DNA of 35,074 nucleotides from Planococcus sp. ISL-109 (GTDB taxonomy: Bacteria > Bacillota > Bacilli > Bacillales_A > Planococcaceae). Both the position numbers and the translations under genes were made by a program. Below are positions 22,666 through 30,830 of the stretch, in pieces. The notes below the pieces were generated by a model. That model ran no database searches. It saw only the letters and a program-made list of their open reading frames with translations, and had not been told where the DNA came from. Position 1 is the first letter of the stretch, and every line of letters begins with the position of its first letter. The DNA is taken from NCBI RefSeq assembly GCF_018613655.1, contig NZ_JAGGPW010000008.1, positions 1-35,074 of the forward strand. The letters run 5' to 3'.

Positions 22666-24235
22666 AGTTCGCTATAAATTGCATCCGATTTCCGCCTTGA
22701 TCAATTTCCTGAAAGGCTTAAAAGAATTGATTTTGCCGTTTGTCATCATTTTTGGTGCCAATTTATTCAGGGGAGGCGGCATTGGCGGCATGTTCAGCGA
22801 AGGCTGGCAAGGCTTATTGCCGCTCATCATCGGCGGGGTGGTCCTATTGTTCATGCTGATCGCCGGCATAATCAAATGGAAACGCTTTGTCTATTGGTTT
22901 GAGGACGGGGAGTTGCGTATCGAATACGGGCTGTTCATCAAAAAGAAACGCTATATCCCGTTTGAACGGATTCAAAGCCTGAATTATACGGAAGGGATTT
23001 TCCATCGGCCGTTCGGGCTCGTCAAAGTGAAGGTAGAAACAGCAGGGTCCGGAAAAGCAGGGCAAGCAGAAGCGGAACTGACCGCCATATACCGTGCTGA
23101 GGCGGATCGCATCGAACAGGAAATGCATATGGCGAAACGGGGCTACCAGCAACAGGCAGTTGTGGAAGATGAATCTGCGCTGTACGGCCCGGTGCAAGCC
23201 GCTGTGCCGGCACAACCTGAGGAAGAAATCGAAACGCGCATTCTGTACCGTATGAGTTTAAAGGAATTGTTGATGCTCGCAACGACTTCAGGAGGGATAG
23301 GTGTCGTTATTTCAGGGGTTGCACTGTTCTTGTCCCAGTTTGCGGAGCTGATTCCGTACGATGCGATTTATGATGAAGTGATGATCTTTATGCGCTTCGG
23401 CTATTTGGTCGTCGCGTTGACGGTATTTGCTGGGTTATTGCTCGCTTGGATCATTTCAGTTGCCATGACGCTCATCGCTTATTATCAATTCACCATTCAT
23501 GCAGATGATGAACGGATTTATATTACGCGTGGTTTATTGGAAAAGAAAAAAGTGTCTGTCCCGTTTAAGCGGGTGCAAGGCATTAAAATGACGCAAAACC
23601 CGCTGCGCCAATTATTCGGCTATGTGGCGGTCACGGTCGAAAGTGCCGGTGGAACTTTGGCGGATAAAGATGAAAAGATCCGTCTCTTTCCGTTAGTGAA
23701 GCAACGGGCTATGAAGCCGGTGTTGGAAGAGTTGTTCCCGGAATTCGATTGGTCACCAGAGCTCGAGCGGTTGCCAAAACGAAGCCGGCCGTTCTTTTAC
23801 CGCTTATCGATTGCGTGGCTTATCCCCGCTTTTGCGGCACTCGGGTACTTTTTCTATCCATACGGACTGTGGGCACTTGTTGCGGTGCCAGTGATTATCC
23901 TGATGGGCTTATGGCAACATCGTTCTGCCGGATATGCCACCACGGGCCGTCAATTGACCGCGCAGTTCCGCGGTGTTAGCCTTTACCGCTATTACATGAT
24001 GAAAAAGCGCATTCAAGTGATTGCCGTGACGCGGACGATTTTCCAGCGCCGCCGGGATGTGGCATCGGTGCATGCGACGATCAAGTCGGGCATGCTCGGA
24101 GCGACAGCCCTAATACCGCACTTGGCACGGGAAAATGCGGAGGATATTTTAGCTTGGTATGAACCGTCCGGGCAGCGGCAAACCGACCCCGATGATGAAC
24201 ATATGAAAAACCCCCAGCCGAATGAAATCGGCTGA
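22658..24235 (+). CDS. ydbT: Bacterial PH-domain membrane protein YdbT
   Basis: A 525-residue partner of YdbS. Paired membrane segments (about 24-45/50-70, 205-230/245-275 and 370-415) alternate with three bPH2 repeats. Two of these are marked by similar sequences: FIKKKRYIPFERIQSLNYTEGIFHR (near 94) and LLEKKKVSVPFKRVQGIKM near 295. A third, degenerate repeat near 450 has YYMMKKRIQVIAV. The molecular role is unknown; defence of the membrane is inferred from the B. subtilis SigW regulon. GGTGGCGGAAG precedes the ATG inside ydbS. The stop codon lies within the terminator stem. Confidence 0.9.
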   Translation: MSEVRYKLHPISALINFLKGLKELILPFVIIFGANLFRGGGIGGMFSEGWQGLLPLIIGGVVLLFMLIAGIIKWKRFVYWFEDGELRIEYGLFIKKKRYIPFERIQSLNYTEGIFHRPFGLVKVKVETAGSGKAGQAEAELTAIYRAEADRIEQEMHMAKRGYQQQAVVEDESALYGPVQAAVPAQPEEEIETRILYRMSLKELLMLATTSGGIGVVISGVALFLSQFAELIPYDAIYDEVMIFMRFGYLVVALTVFAGLLLAWIISVAMTLIAYYQFTIHADDERIYITRGLLEKKKVSVPFKRVQGIKMTQNPLRQLFGYVAVTVESAGGTLADKDEKIRLFPLVKQRAMKPVLEELFPEFDWSPELERLPKRSRPFFYRLSIAWLIPAFAALGYFFYPYGLWALVAVPVIILMGLWQHRSAGYATTGRQLTAQFRGVSLYRYYMMKKRIQVIAVTRTIFQRRRDVASVHATIKSGMLGATALIPHLARENAEDILAWYEPSGQRQTDPDDEHMKNPQPNEIG

Positions 24236-24245
24236 GGGTTTTTTT
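24206..24245. terminator. Bidirectional terminator between ydbT and the rhomboid gene
   Basis: AACCC-C-CAGCCGA (24209-24221) pairs with TCGGCTG-A-GGGTT (24228-24240). A T-run follows on the plus strand, and the matching A-run gives one on the minus strand. It includes the ydbT stop codon. Confidence 0.88.
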
Positions 24246-24253
24246 CGGTGTCG

Positions 24254-24868
24254 TCAATTGCGCTTTTTGGCGCGCCAGCTGACAATCCGTTTCGGGTGGA
24301 AATAGCTGAGCCCGATCAAAAATCCGGTGATCATACCGGCGATGTGGGCCGTGACGTTGATGTTCGGTGCCAAGAACGTCATGACTATACTTATGACGAT
24401 AATCGGGAGTATAATTTGTTTTAGTTGAGGCAGTGCGTGGCCGCCGTAATAGACGAGCGCTCCGAATGCACCGAAGATCCCGAAAATCGCTCCGCTAGCG
24501 CCGACGTGCTGATAATCAAGCGGCTGCAGGAAGTACGTGGCAGCCGAGCCGAAAAGACCGGCTAGCATGTAGATCGTGATAAAGCGCATCTTGCCGGTCA
24601 AACGCTCAAGTTCCGGTCCGAACAGGAACAACGAGAACATATTGAACAGCAAATGCATAAAGCCGGCATGCAGGAAAATCGGCGTTACAAAGCGCCACCA
24701 TTCGCCTTCTGAAATCCAGAAATTCCAGCCGATACCGTAATAATAAATGTAGTCGCCGAATATTGGGATTAGCGTCAACAAATGTATAAGGACGTTCAAC
24801 GCAATCAATGTCGACACGACCGGATACAATTTCAAGTATTGCGAAAAACTTTCTCTTCTAATAAACAA
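24254..24868 (-). CDS. ydcA: Rhomboid-family intramembrane serine protease
   Basis: A 204-residue polytopic membrane protease with six predicted segments. The catalytic dyad is Ser in GASGAIFG and His in TAHIAG. The supporting HLLFNMFSLFLFG motif has the conserved Asn. WWRFVTPIFLHAGFMH precedes it, as in other rhomboids. It cuts membrane proteins within or near their segments; targets are unknown. The start is best placed at TTG 24868 (MFIRRESF), because GAGGTGA ends 5 bases before it. A GTG at 24877 lies inside that ribosome binding site. The gene keeps the position and strand of B. subtilis ydcA, opposite to its neighbours. Confidence 0.9.
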   Translation of the reverse strand: MFIRRESFSQYLKLYPVVSTLIALNVLIHLLTLIPIFGDYIYYYGIGWNFWISEGEWWRFVTPIFLHAGFMHLLFNMFSLFLFGPELERLTGKMRFITIYMLAGLFGSAATYFLQPLDYQHVGASGAIFGIFGAFGALVYYGGHALPQLKQIILPIIVISIVMTFLAPNINVTAHIAGMITGFLIGLSYFHPKRIVSWRAKKRN

Positions 24869-24894
24869 TAAGGTCACCTCAATTTCATAGCTCC

Positions 24895-24900
24895 ATTATA
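24895..24900 (-). promoter_or_regulatory. Probable -10 of the rhomboid gene
   Basis: TATAAT on the minus strand, about 27 bases before the TTG start. The sequence 17 bases upstream (TTCATT) is a poor -35. Confidence 0.35.
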
Positions 24901-24936
24901 CCCGCTACCCATTTGCGAATGAAAGGAGAAACCTTT

Positions 24937-25290
24937 ATGATAACAGGAATCGGCCTTGATATCGTCGAACTCGGAAGAATCCACAAGCTCGACGAAAAAT
25001 CCCCTAAATTCAGGGAACGCGTCCTTACCGAACATGAACTTGAACAATATCTTCTATTAAAGAACAAACGCCAGACCGAATTCCTAGCAGGCCGCTTTGC
25101 GGCAAAAGAAGCATTCGCCAAAGCAAAAGGAACCGGAATCGGTGCAGCGTGTACGTTTCAGGATATGGAAATCCGAAAAGATGAAAACGGCAAGCCCGGC
25201 ATGTATTTCCACAACAAGGAATGCGGGCTCGTCTCGATCACCCACTCAAAAGAATTTGCCGCTGCGCAAGTTGTTTTGCAAACCGAATGA
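24937..25290 (+). CDS. acpS: Holo-[acyl-carrier-protein] synthase
   Basis: Transfers 4'-phosphopantetheine from CoA to a serine of acyl carrier protein, switching on fatty acid synthesis. The 117-residue protein has full family length. The metal-binding Asp8 is in ITGIGLDIVEL and Glu58 in RFAAKEAFAKA. SITHSKEFAAA at the C-terminus is the usual end strand. AAAGGAG lies 8 bases before the ATG at 24937; an upstream frame start at 24913 has no such site. In B. subtilis ydcC lies between acpS and alr. Here alr begins 17 bases after the stop, so ydcC is missing. Confidence 0.95.
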   Translation: MITGIGLDIVELGRIHKLDEKSPKFRERVLTEHELEQYLLLKNKRQTEFLAGRFAAKEAFAKAKGTGIGAACTFQDMEIRKDENGKPGMYFHNKECGLVSITHSKEFAAAQVVLQTE

Positions 25291-25307
25291 ACAGGATGTG
25301 TCAAAAG

Positions 25308-26456
25308 ATGGAAATGTATCGCCCAACAAAAGCAATCATCAATTTGGAAGCAATCCGCAATAATCTCACAGCGTTTCAGCAAAAAGCAGGCGATGCTGAA
25401 GTGATAGCGGTCGTTAAAGCGGACGGCTATGGCCACGGAGCGGAAGAAGTCGCACGCCTAGCCATTGAATCCGGCGTCCGCTTGCTTGCGGTCGCAACAC
25501 CGGACGAGGCACTGACGTTGCGCCGGAGTGGCATCGGAAGCGATATTCTCGTGATGGGTGCAGTGCCGACTTCGTTCATAGCAGTCGCACAGCGTGAAAA
25601 TATTATCGTCACTGCCATCTCGCTCGAATGGATCAAAAAGGCACAAAAAGCCATCACAGCAACACCGCCGCTGCGCGTCCACTTGAAGGTCGACACCGGA
25701 ATGGGGCGCCTCGGCATCCAGCCGGAGGAAGCGGAAGCAGCGGTTGTCGAACTGGCTTCAGGAAAATTTTCGTTTGACGGGGTTTTTACGCATTTTGCCG
25801 CAGCGGACGAACAGGATACCAGTTTTTTTGAACAGCAGGCCGAGCGCATGAACCAGGTGTTGGAGCATGTGCCGGAAGGGGTCTTGGTCCATGTGTCCAA
25901 TAGTGCCGCGGCATTGATGCACCCATCTGTCGCTTGTGATGCTGTCCGAATCGGCATCTCGCTATACGGCATCGCTCCGTCTCCTTTTGTCGGCTTGAAT
26001 TCACCGATTGCACTCGAGCCGGCGCTGAGCTTGGAAACGGAAATCGTCCATGTGAAGAAAGTGCAGCCGGATGCGACGATCAGCTACGGAGGGACTTACC
26101 GGAGTGCGGGCGAAGAATGGATTGCGACGCTTCCGATCGGCTATGCGGACGGGATGCTGCGCGCTTTGCAAGGGCAGGAAGTGCTTGTGCGCGGTGAACG
26201 CGTGCCGATTGTCGGGCGCATCTGCATGGATCAATGCATGATCCGTCTAAAAGAAGAGCTTCCAGTCGGCGAACCGGTCCAATTGATTGGGCGCCAAGGG
26301 GAAAATGAAGTTCCAATCGACGAATGGGCCGAAAAAATGGGCACAATCCCCTATGAAGTCCCTTGTATTTTGACAAAGCGGGTTCCCCGCATCTATGTGA
26401 ATGGCACCAATAATACCGGATCGCCTTTTCAGGCAGCTGATTCAATGGTAAGATGA
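25308..26456 (+). CDS. alr: Alanine racemase
   Basis: PLP enzyme that makes D-alanine for the cell wall, feeding Ddl (same window). The 382-residue fold-type III enzyme has Lys37 in VVKADGYGHG as the PLP lysine. The second catalytic base is the Tyr of ISYGGTYRS in the C-terminal domain, and GRICMDQCM is also conserved. Several in-frame starts exist (25296, 25308, 25314); I prefer 25308, with AGGA 11 bases upstream, but this is not firm. It is 17 bases after acpS on the same strand and probably in the same transcript. Confidence 0.94.
   Translation: MEMYRPTKAIINLEAIRNNLTAFQQKAGDAEVIAVVKADGYGHGAEEVARLAIESGVRLLAVATPDEALTLRRSGIGSDILVMGAVPTSFIAVAQRENIIVTAISLEWIKKAQKAITATPPLRVHLKVDTGMGRLGIQPEEAEAAVVELASGKFSFDGVFTHFAAADEQDTSFFEQQAERMNQVLEHVPEGVLVHVSNSAAALMHPSVACDAVRIGISLYGIAPSPFVGLNSPIALEPALSLETEIVHVKKVQPDATISYGGTYRSAGEEWIATLPIGYADGMLRALQGQEVLVRGERVPIVGRICMDQCMIRLKEELPVGEPVQLIGRQGENEVPIDEWAEKMGTIPYEVPCILTKRVPRIYVNGTNNTGSPFQAADSMVR
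26426..26454 (+). promoter_or_regulatory. Possible promoter of mazEF inside the end of alr
   Basis: TTTTCA (26426-26431), 17 bases, TAAGAT (26449-26454), each with 4 of 6 consensus bases. The mazE start is about 45 bases downstream. Confidence 0.35.
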
Positions 26457-26499
26457 AGTAGGAAATAGACAGAGATCGGGATTTTCGGAGGTGTCGGCT

Positions 26500-26784
26500 G
26501 TGTACGAGAAGTCAAAGACGAAAGAAGTGGTAGTCAAGTTGCCGAAGCAATTCATGTCGGAATTGACCGCCCATTCAGAGGAGCACGTTGAGGAAAGCGG
26601 CGAATTCATTTACGTATCGACTCAACGAGTAACAAAAAATGTCTACGATTCATATCATATTCGGGAAGCGATGATCAAGGGCTACGTGGAAATGTCGCAG
26701 ATCAATCTGTCGATTGCTTGCGAATGTTCGCACGCTGAGTACGAAGCGGAGCATACGACAGTGCAACTCGTAAGCGGAGGGTGA
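26500..26784 (+). CDS. ndoAI: Antitoxin of the MazEF system (EndoAI/NdoAI type)
   Basis: The 94-residue antitoxin binds and blocks the adjacent MazF toxin. Its C-terminus ([15 protein letters not shown] and VQLVSGG) closely matches B. subtilis EndoAI, the segment that wraps around the toxin. The N-terminal ribbon-helix-helix part ([11 protein letters not shown]) is much more divergent than the C-terminus, and the helix pair is less regular than in B. subtilis. I place the start at GTG 26500, with GGAGGTG ending 6 bases upstream; a GTG at 26491 overlaps that site. It is 4 bases from the toxin gene. Confidence 0.9.
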   Translation: MYEKSKTKEVVVKLPKQFMSELTAHSEEHVEESGEFIYVSTQRVTKNVYDSYHIREAMIKGYVEMSQINLSIACECSHAEYEAEHTTVQLVSGG

Positions 26785-26788
26785 CAAC

Positions 26789-27139
26789 TTGATTGTAAAA
26801 CGCGGGGATGTTTTTTTCGCAGAACTATCACCGGTCGTCGGGTCTGAGCAAGGCGGGACCCGGCCGGTTCTGGTGATTCAAAACGATATCGGGAACCGAT
26901 TTAGCCCTACAGTGATCATAGCGGCGATCACCGCCCAGATCCAGAAAGCAAAATTACCAACGCACGTGGAAATCAACGCCAAGAAATATGGCTTTGAACG
27001 TGATTCAGTCATTTTGTTGGAGCAGCTGCGGACGATCGATAAATCACGTTTGACCGATAAAATTACACAGCTGGATGAGGGATTGATGGAAAAGGTGGAC
27101 GAGGCCTTGGAAATCAGTGTCGGACTTGTGAAATTCTAG
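26789..27139 (+). CDS. ndoA: MazF/EndoA mRNA endoribonuclease toxin
   Basis: A 116-residue sequence-specific RNase that cuts mRNA at UACAU in B. subtilis. The N-terminus [31 protein letters not shown] is almost invariant in the family; Arg25 and Thr48-region residues of the active site are kept (GTRP, AAITAQ). The C-terminus [12 protein letters not shown] is likewise conserved. The start is TTG at 26789, with GGAGGGTG about 6 bases upstream, which keeps toxin output low relative to the antitoxin. As in B. subtilis it sits directly before the sigB operon, but a strong hairpin (27152-27191) separates them. Confidence 0.96.
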   Translation: MIVKRGDVFFAELSPVVGSEQGGTRPVLVIQNDIGNRFSPTVIIAAITAQIQKAKLPTHVEINAKKYGFERDSVILLEQLRTIDKSRLTDKITQLDEGLMEKVDEALEISVGLVKF

Positions 27140-27151
27140 CATACATACTCC

Positions 27152-27191
27152 ATGAAAATGCCCCGAGAGTGCCTTCTCGGGGCATTTTCAT
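27152..27191. terminator. Hairpin between mazF and rsbR
   Basis: A 17-bp stem (27152-27168 with 27175-27191) around a 6-base loop, with TTTT and AAAA within the arms. It probably ends the mazEF transcript and is symmetric enough to work both ways, but a T-run outside the stem is absent. Confidence 0.7.
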
Positions 27192-27253
27192 ATAGAGAAT
27201 TGGTTCCCTCCGGGTACTATAGCAAAAAAGGTGTGAAATACTCGGTTTTCCGA

Positions 27254-27259
27254 TACAAT
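27254..27259 (+). promoter_or_regulatory. Probable SigA -10 for the rsb-sigB operon
   Basis: TACAAT, about 60 bases before rsbR. The -35 17 bases upstream (GTGTGA) is weak. In B. subtilis the operon's first promoter is also SigA-dependent. Confidence 0.4.
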
Positions 27260-27320
27260 GGAAAGACAAGTATGAAATTGTGGCTATTGATGTGGGTCAC
27301 TGGGAGGGTTTTACGAAAAT

Positions 27321-28151
27321 ATGAACAAACAGATGGCTACATATATTCAAGAGAACATGACCGAAATCACTGTCAAATGGCAACAGCAAATGAAAAATGA
27401 ACAAGGCGAGCGTTCATACCAAGTGATTTCGGATGAGATGATGAATCAGACGAGCCAGGAATTCGCTGGACTGATGATGTCGAGTTTGCTCGAAAGCAAC
27501 GAGGCATATGAGAGCCGTTTGCAAGACTTTGCAGAGAAAGTGGTCCGCCTCGGCTGGTCCATCACATACGTAACGAAAGCGATCGATTGTTTCGCAGAAA
27601 TCGTTTACGAAGGAATGAAAGAACAAGGCATTATCCAACAAGAAAATATGGATGCCTTTATCCACGAATTTGCGAATTGGGCAACGCCGATCCGCAACAG
27701 CACACTCGATACTTACTCCAAAACTTGGGAGCGCACCGTAAGCCTCCAAAAAATCGCTTTGCAGGAACTTTCCGCTTCCCTTATCCCGGTGTTCGATAAA
27801 GTTTCAGTCATGCCGCTCGTCGGAACGATTGATACGGAGCGGGCCAAGCTGATTATAGAAAACTTATTGGACGGTGTTGTGAGACATCGTGCGGAAGTGG
27901 TGCTGCTGGATATTACCGGTGTACCAGTCGTCGATACGATGGTCGCCCATCACATTATCCAAGCGGCGGACGCAGTGCGCTTGGTCGGAGCAAAATGCAT
28001 GCTCGTCGGGATCCGTCCGGAAATCGCCCAAACGATCGTAACGCTCGGCATTAATTTGAACGACTTTACGACAACGAGCACATTGCAGCGCGGCGTAGAA
28101 CAAGCACTGGCTTGGACAAACCGAAAAATTGTGGAGGTTGAAGAAATATGA
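27321..28151 (+). CDS. rsbR: Stressosome sensor RsbR
   Basis: A 276-residue stressosome subunit that co-assembles with RsbS and traps RsbT until stress. The N-terminal half (about 1-150) is the all-helical non-heme globin-like sensor; the C-terminal half is a STAS domain. The RsbT phosphorylation sites are Thr172 in GTIDTERA and Thr206 in VVDTMVAHH, matching Thr171 and Thr205 of B. subtilis RsbRA. GGAGGG lies 12 bases before the ATG, a little long. It is first in the eight-gene operon and shares ATGA with rsbS. Confidence 0.95.
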   Translation: MNKQMATYIQENMTEITVKWQQQMKNEQGERSYQVISDEMMNQTSQEFAGLMMSSLLESNEAYESRLQDFAEKVVRLGWSITYVTKAIDCFAEIVYEGMKEQGIIQQENMDAFIHEFANWATPIRNSTLDTYSKTWERTVSLQKIALQELSASLIPVFDKVSVMPLVGTIDTERAKLIIENLLDGVVRHRAEVVLLDITGVPVVDTMVAHHIIQAADAVRLVGAKCMLVGIRPEIAQTIVTLGINLNDFTTTSTLQRGVEQALAWTNRKIVEVEEI

Positions 28152-28510
28152 ATGTGAGAATCCCAATTCTAAAATTAAAAGATACATTGATTGTTTCGAT
28201 CCAATGGGAATTGGATGACCAAACGGCATTGCAATTCCAGGAAGACCTTTTGACGAAATTGCACGAAACAAGTGCGCGCGGGGTCGTTATCGATTTGACG
28301 TCCATCGACTTTATTGATTCATTCATTGCCAAAGTGCTCGGAGATGTCATCAGCATGTCCAGCCTGATGGGGGCAAGAGTGGTTATTACCGGTATCCAGC
28401 CGGCGGTTGCCATCACTTTGATCGAGCTCGGAATTCGACTTGAAGATGTTATGACGGCACTTGATTTAGAGAACGGCCTGGAGAAACTTCAACTGGAATT
28501 GGAGGCTTAA
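28148..28510 (+). CDS. rsbS: Stressosome scaffold and antagonist RsbS
   Basis: A 120-residue single STAS-domain protein that forms the stressosome core with RsbR and holds RsbT. The phosphoserine is Ser58 in [14 protein letters not shown], equivalent to Ser59 of B. subtilis. It overlaps rsbR by 4 bases (ATGA), with GGAGG inside the rsbR end, and lies 2 bases before rsbT. This spacing keeps the subunit ratio fixed. Confidence 0.95.
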   Translation: MNVRIPILKLKDTLIVSIQWELDDQTALQFQEDLLTKLHETSARGVVIDLTSIDFIDSFIAKVLGDVISMSSLMGARVVITGIQPAVAITLIELGIRLEDVMTALDLENGLEKLQLELEA

Positions 28511-28512
28511 AA

Positions 28513-28914
28513 ATGAGCGACCAGTCCTCAGTGGAAATCTTAACGGAATGGGATATTGTAGCGGCGCGGCAGCTCGGGCGCAATGTCGCCAAAGAGCTGG
28601 GCTTCGGCACGGTGGACCAAGCGCGTATTACGACGGCCATCAGTGAACTTGCCCGCAACATCTATTTATACGCCGGCCAGGGCAGGATTGAAATCCAGCA
28701 GCTGACCGAAAACGGCATGAAGGGCATTCTCATCATTGCCGCAGATAGCGGGCCGGGAATCCCGGATGTCCGAAAAGTAATGGAAGATGGCTTTACGACA
28801 TCGGGTGGACTGGGTGCAGGCCTGCCAGGGGTCAAACGCCTAATGGACGATTTCAGGATTGAAACGATCCAAGGTGAAGGAACAGATATACGGGCTACGA
28901 AGTGGCTCCGCTAG
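28513..28914 (+). CDS. rsbT: Switch kinase RsbT
   Basis: A 133-residue serine/threonine kinase of the GHKL fold. Under stress it phosphorylates RsbR and RsbS, leaves the stressosome and activates RsbU. The N box is ISELARNIYLYA, the G1 box ADSGPGIPD and the G2 box GGLGAGLPGVKRLMD. All ATP-site residues expected for an active kinase are present. GGAGG precedes the ATG. It lies 12 bases before its partner rsbU. Confidence 0.95.
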   Translation: MSDQSSVEILTEWDIVAARQLGRNVAKELGFGTVDQARITTAISELARNIYLYAGQGRIEIQQLTENGMKGILIIAADSGPGIPDVRKVMEDGFTTSGGLGAGLPGVKRLMDDFRIETIQGEGTDIRATKWLR

Positions 28915-28926
28915 GGGGAACGCTAA

Positions 28927-29928
28927 ATGCCTCATCGCATTGAAACGCAATATCAAGAAATTCTGAACGAATATGTAAAAAAACAGACAGAGCAAAATTT
29001 GTATGTCGGCCAAAATTTCAGCAGACAGTTGATTCTGGAGAACATTTCGCCAGAAGAAGTGATCAGCATGCACAAAGCAGCCATCCAGGAGCTCTATGGA
29101 GATCTCCCGGATGTTGTTTGGCATTCATTCGATTTTCTTATTGAAATGATGATCAATTATGGTTTGGCGCTGCAAGAACGCCAAAGTCTGCTGAAGCGCC
29201 AGGAAGAGCTGAAAGTGGAAATGGACCTTGCTGCGAATGTCCAAGAAACGCTGCTTAAGACGAAATTACCGTCACTTGAAGGGCTCGATATCGGCTTATT
29301 GTCGATTCCAGCCAGAAAAATGAACGGAGATTATATTTATTTTGTCAGTGATTATGATGGGTACGCCGGGGTAGCTGTCGCTGATGTAATCGGCAAAGGC
29401 CTCCCGGCAGCTCTTTGCATGTCCATGATCAAATTCGGCATGGACAGTTTGAGTAGTTCGCACGCCATGCCGAAAGATGTGCTTGGCGTCATCAACCGCA
29501 TTGTTGAAAAAAGTGTAGATGATTCAATGTTCGTATCGATGTTCTACGCCAATTATGATGCTGGTGAAGCAAGGCTCACTTACGGATCTGCTGGCCATGA
29601 GCCGGCTATTTTATATCGTGCTGAAACGAGCGAGTTCGATGAGCTTCAAGCAAAAGGCTTGTTGCTCGGCGTGTCGCCGGCAGCCGTTTACGAACAACAT
29701 TGTGTCACCTTGACTAAAGGTGATATGGTCATTATGATGACGGACGGCGTAACGGAAGGCCGCAACGAAGAAGGGTTTATCGAGCGGGAAGTCGTTTTTG
29801 AACTGATCGAAAAGAAAAAAGACGAACCTGCCCAAGCGATTGTCCAGTATGTTTACGACGAACTCGAGCGCATGCAAAATGCCGAACTCCAAGATGACTT
29901 CACACTGGTCATCTATAAGAAAGCCTAA
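28927..29928 (+). CDS. rsbU: Environmental-stress phosphatase RsbU
   Basis: A 333-residue PP2C-type phosphatase that dephosphorylates RsbV when bound by RsbT. The N-terminal helical domain (about 1-85) is the RsbT-binding region. A linker coiled coil (LALQERQSLLKRQEELKVEM, 77-96) follows, then the phosphatase domain. Metal-site motifs are KMNGDYIYF, VADVIGKGLPAAL, MMTDGVTEGRN and DDFTLVIY. AGGGGG precedes the ATG. After it lies a SigB promoter that restarts transcription at rsbV. Confidence 0.95.
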   Translation: MPHRIETQYQEILNEYVKKQTEQNLYVGQNFSRQLILENISPEEVISMHKAAIQELYGDLPDVVWHSFDFLIEMMINYGLALQERQSLLKRQEELKVEMDLAANVQETLLKTKLPSLEGLDIGLLSIPARKMNGDYIYFVSDYDGYAGVAVADVIGKGLPAALCMSMIKFGMDSLSSSHAMPKDVLGVINRIVEKSVDDSMFVSMFYANYDAGEARLTYGSAGHEPAILYRAETSEFDELQAKGLLLGVSPAAVYEQHCVTLTKGDMVIMMTDGVTEGRNEEGFIEREVVFELIEKKKDEPAQAIVQYVYDELERMQNAELQDDFTLVIYKKA

Positions 29929-29935
29929 GTTTAAT

Positions 29936-29961
29936 GTTTAACGGGCGTAAAAAGCGGGTAA
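29936..29961 (+). promoter_or_regulatory. Internal SigB promoter before rsbV
   Basis: GTTTAA (29936-29941), a 14-base spacer, GGGTAA (29956-29961): 11 of 12 bases match the SigB consensus. In B. subtilis the same position has the autoregulatory SigB promoter for rsbV-rsbW-sigB-rsbX. Confidence 0.9.
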
Positions 29962-30024
29962 GAGTGCTTAGAATGGCTTTTTTCAGCCGTATTGAATCAT
30001 ACAAAAACGGGGTGTCATATAGAG

Positions 30025-30357
30025 ATGAATATTCAAGTTAATTTGACGGAGAATGACAATATATTAAAAGGCGATGTTCACGGAGAAATTGATGCGCACA
30101 CAGCGCCAGTGCTCCGAGAAAAACTGGAAGCCTACCAGGATCAGGATGGCATAAAAGCTGAGTTGGATTTATCCGGTGTCGATTACATGGATAGTACTGG
30201 CCTTGGTGTTTTTGTGGCTTTCTATAAATCAGTGAACGCAAAAGGCGGACACGTGAAGCTTACCGGTCTTTCAAGCCGCTTAAAACGCCTTTTTGATATT
30301 ACAGGACTAGGTGACATTATGGACATTGAAGCAGCAGCCGGAAAGGGTGGGAACTGA
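30025..30357 (+). CDS. rsbV: Anti-anti-sigma factor RsbV
   Basis: A 110-residue STAS-domain protein. In its unphosphorylated form it binds RsbW and frees SigB. The phosphorylated residue is Ser57 in SGVDYMDSTGLGVFV. The start at 30025 (MNIQVNL) fits the family. GGGGTG lies 10 bases upstream, a spacing on the long side; the frame extends to a TTG at 29992 without a ribosome binding site. It is the first gene after the internal SigB promoter and lies 2 bases before rsbW. Confidence 0.94.
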   Translation: MNIQVNLTENDNILKGDVHGEIDAHTAPVLREKLEAYQDQDGIKAELDLSGVDYMDSTGLGVFVAFYKSVNAKGGHVKLTGLSSRLKRLFDITGLGDIMDIEAAAGKGGN

Positions 30358-30359
30358 TT

Positions 30360-30830
30360 ATGCGCCCTTTCGATTATGTAGAAATGCGTGTTCCGGCGAA
30401 ATCCCAATACGTAGGCGTAGCCCGGTTGACTATATCCGGGCTTGCAAGCCGTATCGGCTTTTCCTTCGATGACATCGAAGATTTGAAAATCGCTTCAAGT
30501 GAGGCAGTGACGAACGCTGTTCAGCACGCTTATTCAGAAGGTGAAGAAGGCGAAGTCGTAATCGGCTGCGCATTATATGAAGACAAAATTGAAATTATGG
30601 TAGCTGACCATGGCCAAAGCTTTAATTTTGAAGAAACAAAGGCAAAAGTAGGTCCATACCATGACCAGGAAGAGGGAGCGTTCCTGCGTGAAGGGGGTCT
30701 CGGCCTGTATTTGATTGAAACATTGATGGACGAAGTGAAAGTTCACCACCAGGAAGGTGTCACTGTCTTCATGACAAAGCATGTTGAAGGAGAGCAGGTG
30801 GAAGAGGATGTCGAAACAATCTCATCCTAA
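30360..30830 (+). CDS. rsbW: Anti-sigma factor and kinase RsbW
   Basis: A 156-residue GHKL-fold protein that holds SigB inactive and phosphorylates RsbV with ATP. The N box is IASSEAVTNAVQHAY (45-58), the G1 region ADHGQSF and the G2 box EGGLGLYLIETLMDEV. GGGTGG precedes the ATG. The last 23 bases overlap sigB, so translation of the anti-sigma factor and sigma factor is coupled. Confidence 0.96.
   Translation: MRPFDYVEMRVPAKSQYVGVARLTISGLASRIGFSFDDIEDLKIASSEAVTNAVQHAYSEGEEGEVVIGCALYEDKIEIMVADHGQSFNFEETKAKVGPYHDQEEGAFLREGGLGLYLIETLMDEVKVHHQEGVTVFMTKHVEGEQVEEDVETISS

Noticed and set aside
27152..27400. 82-codon open frame starting at the mazF-rsbR hairpin
   Set aside because: It reads through a perfect 17-bp hairpin and overlaps rsbR. 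No ribosome binding site or recognisable protein.
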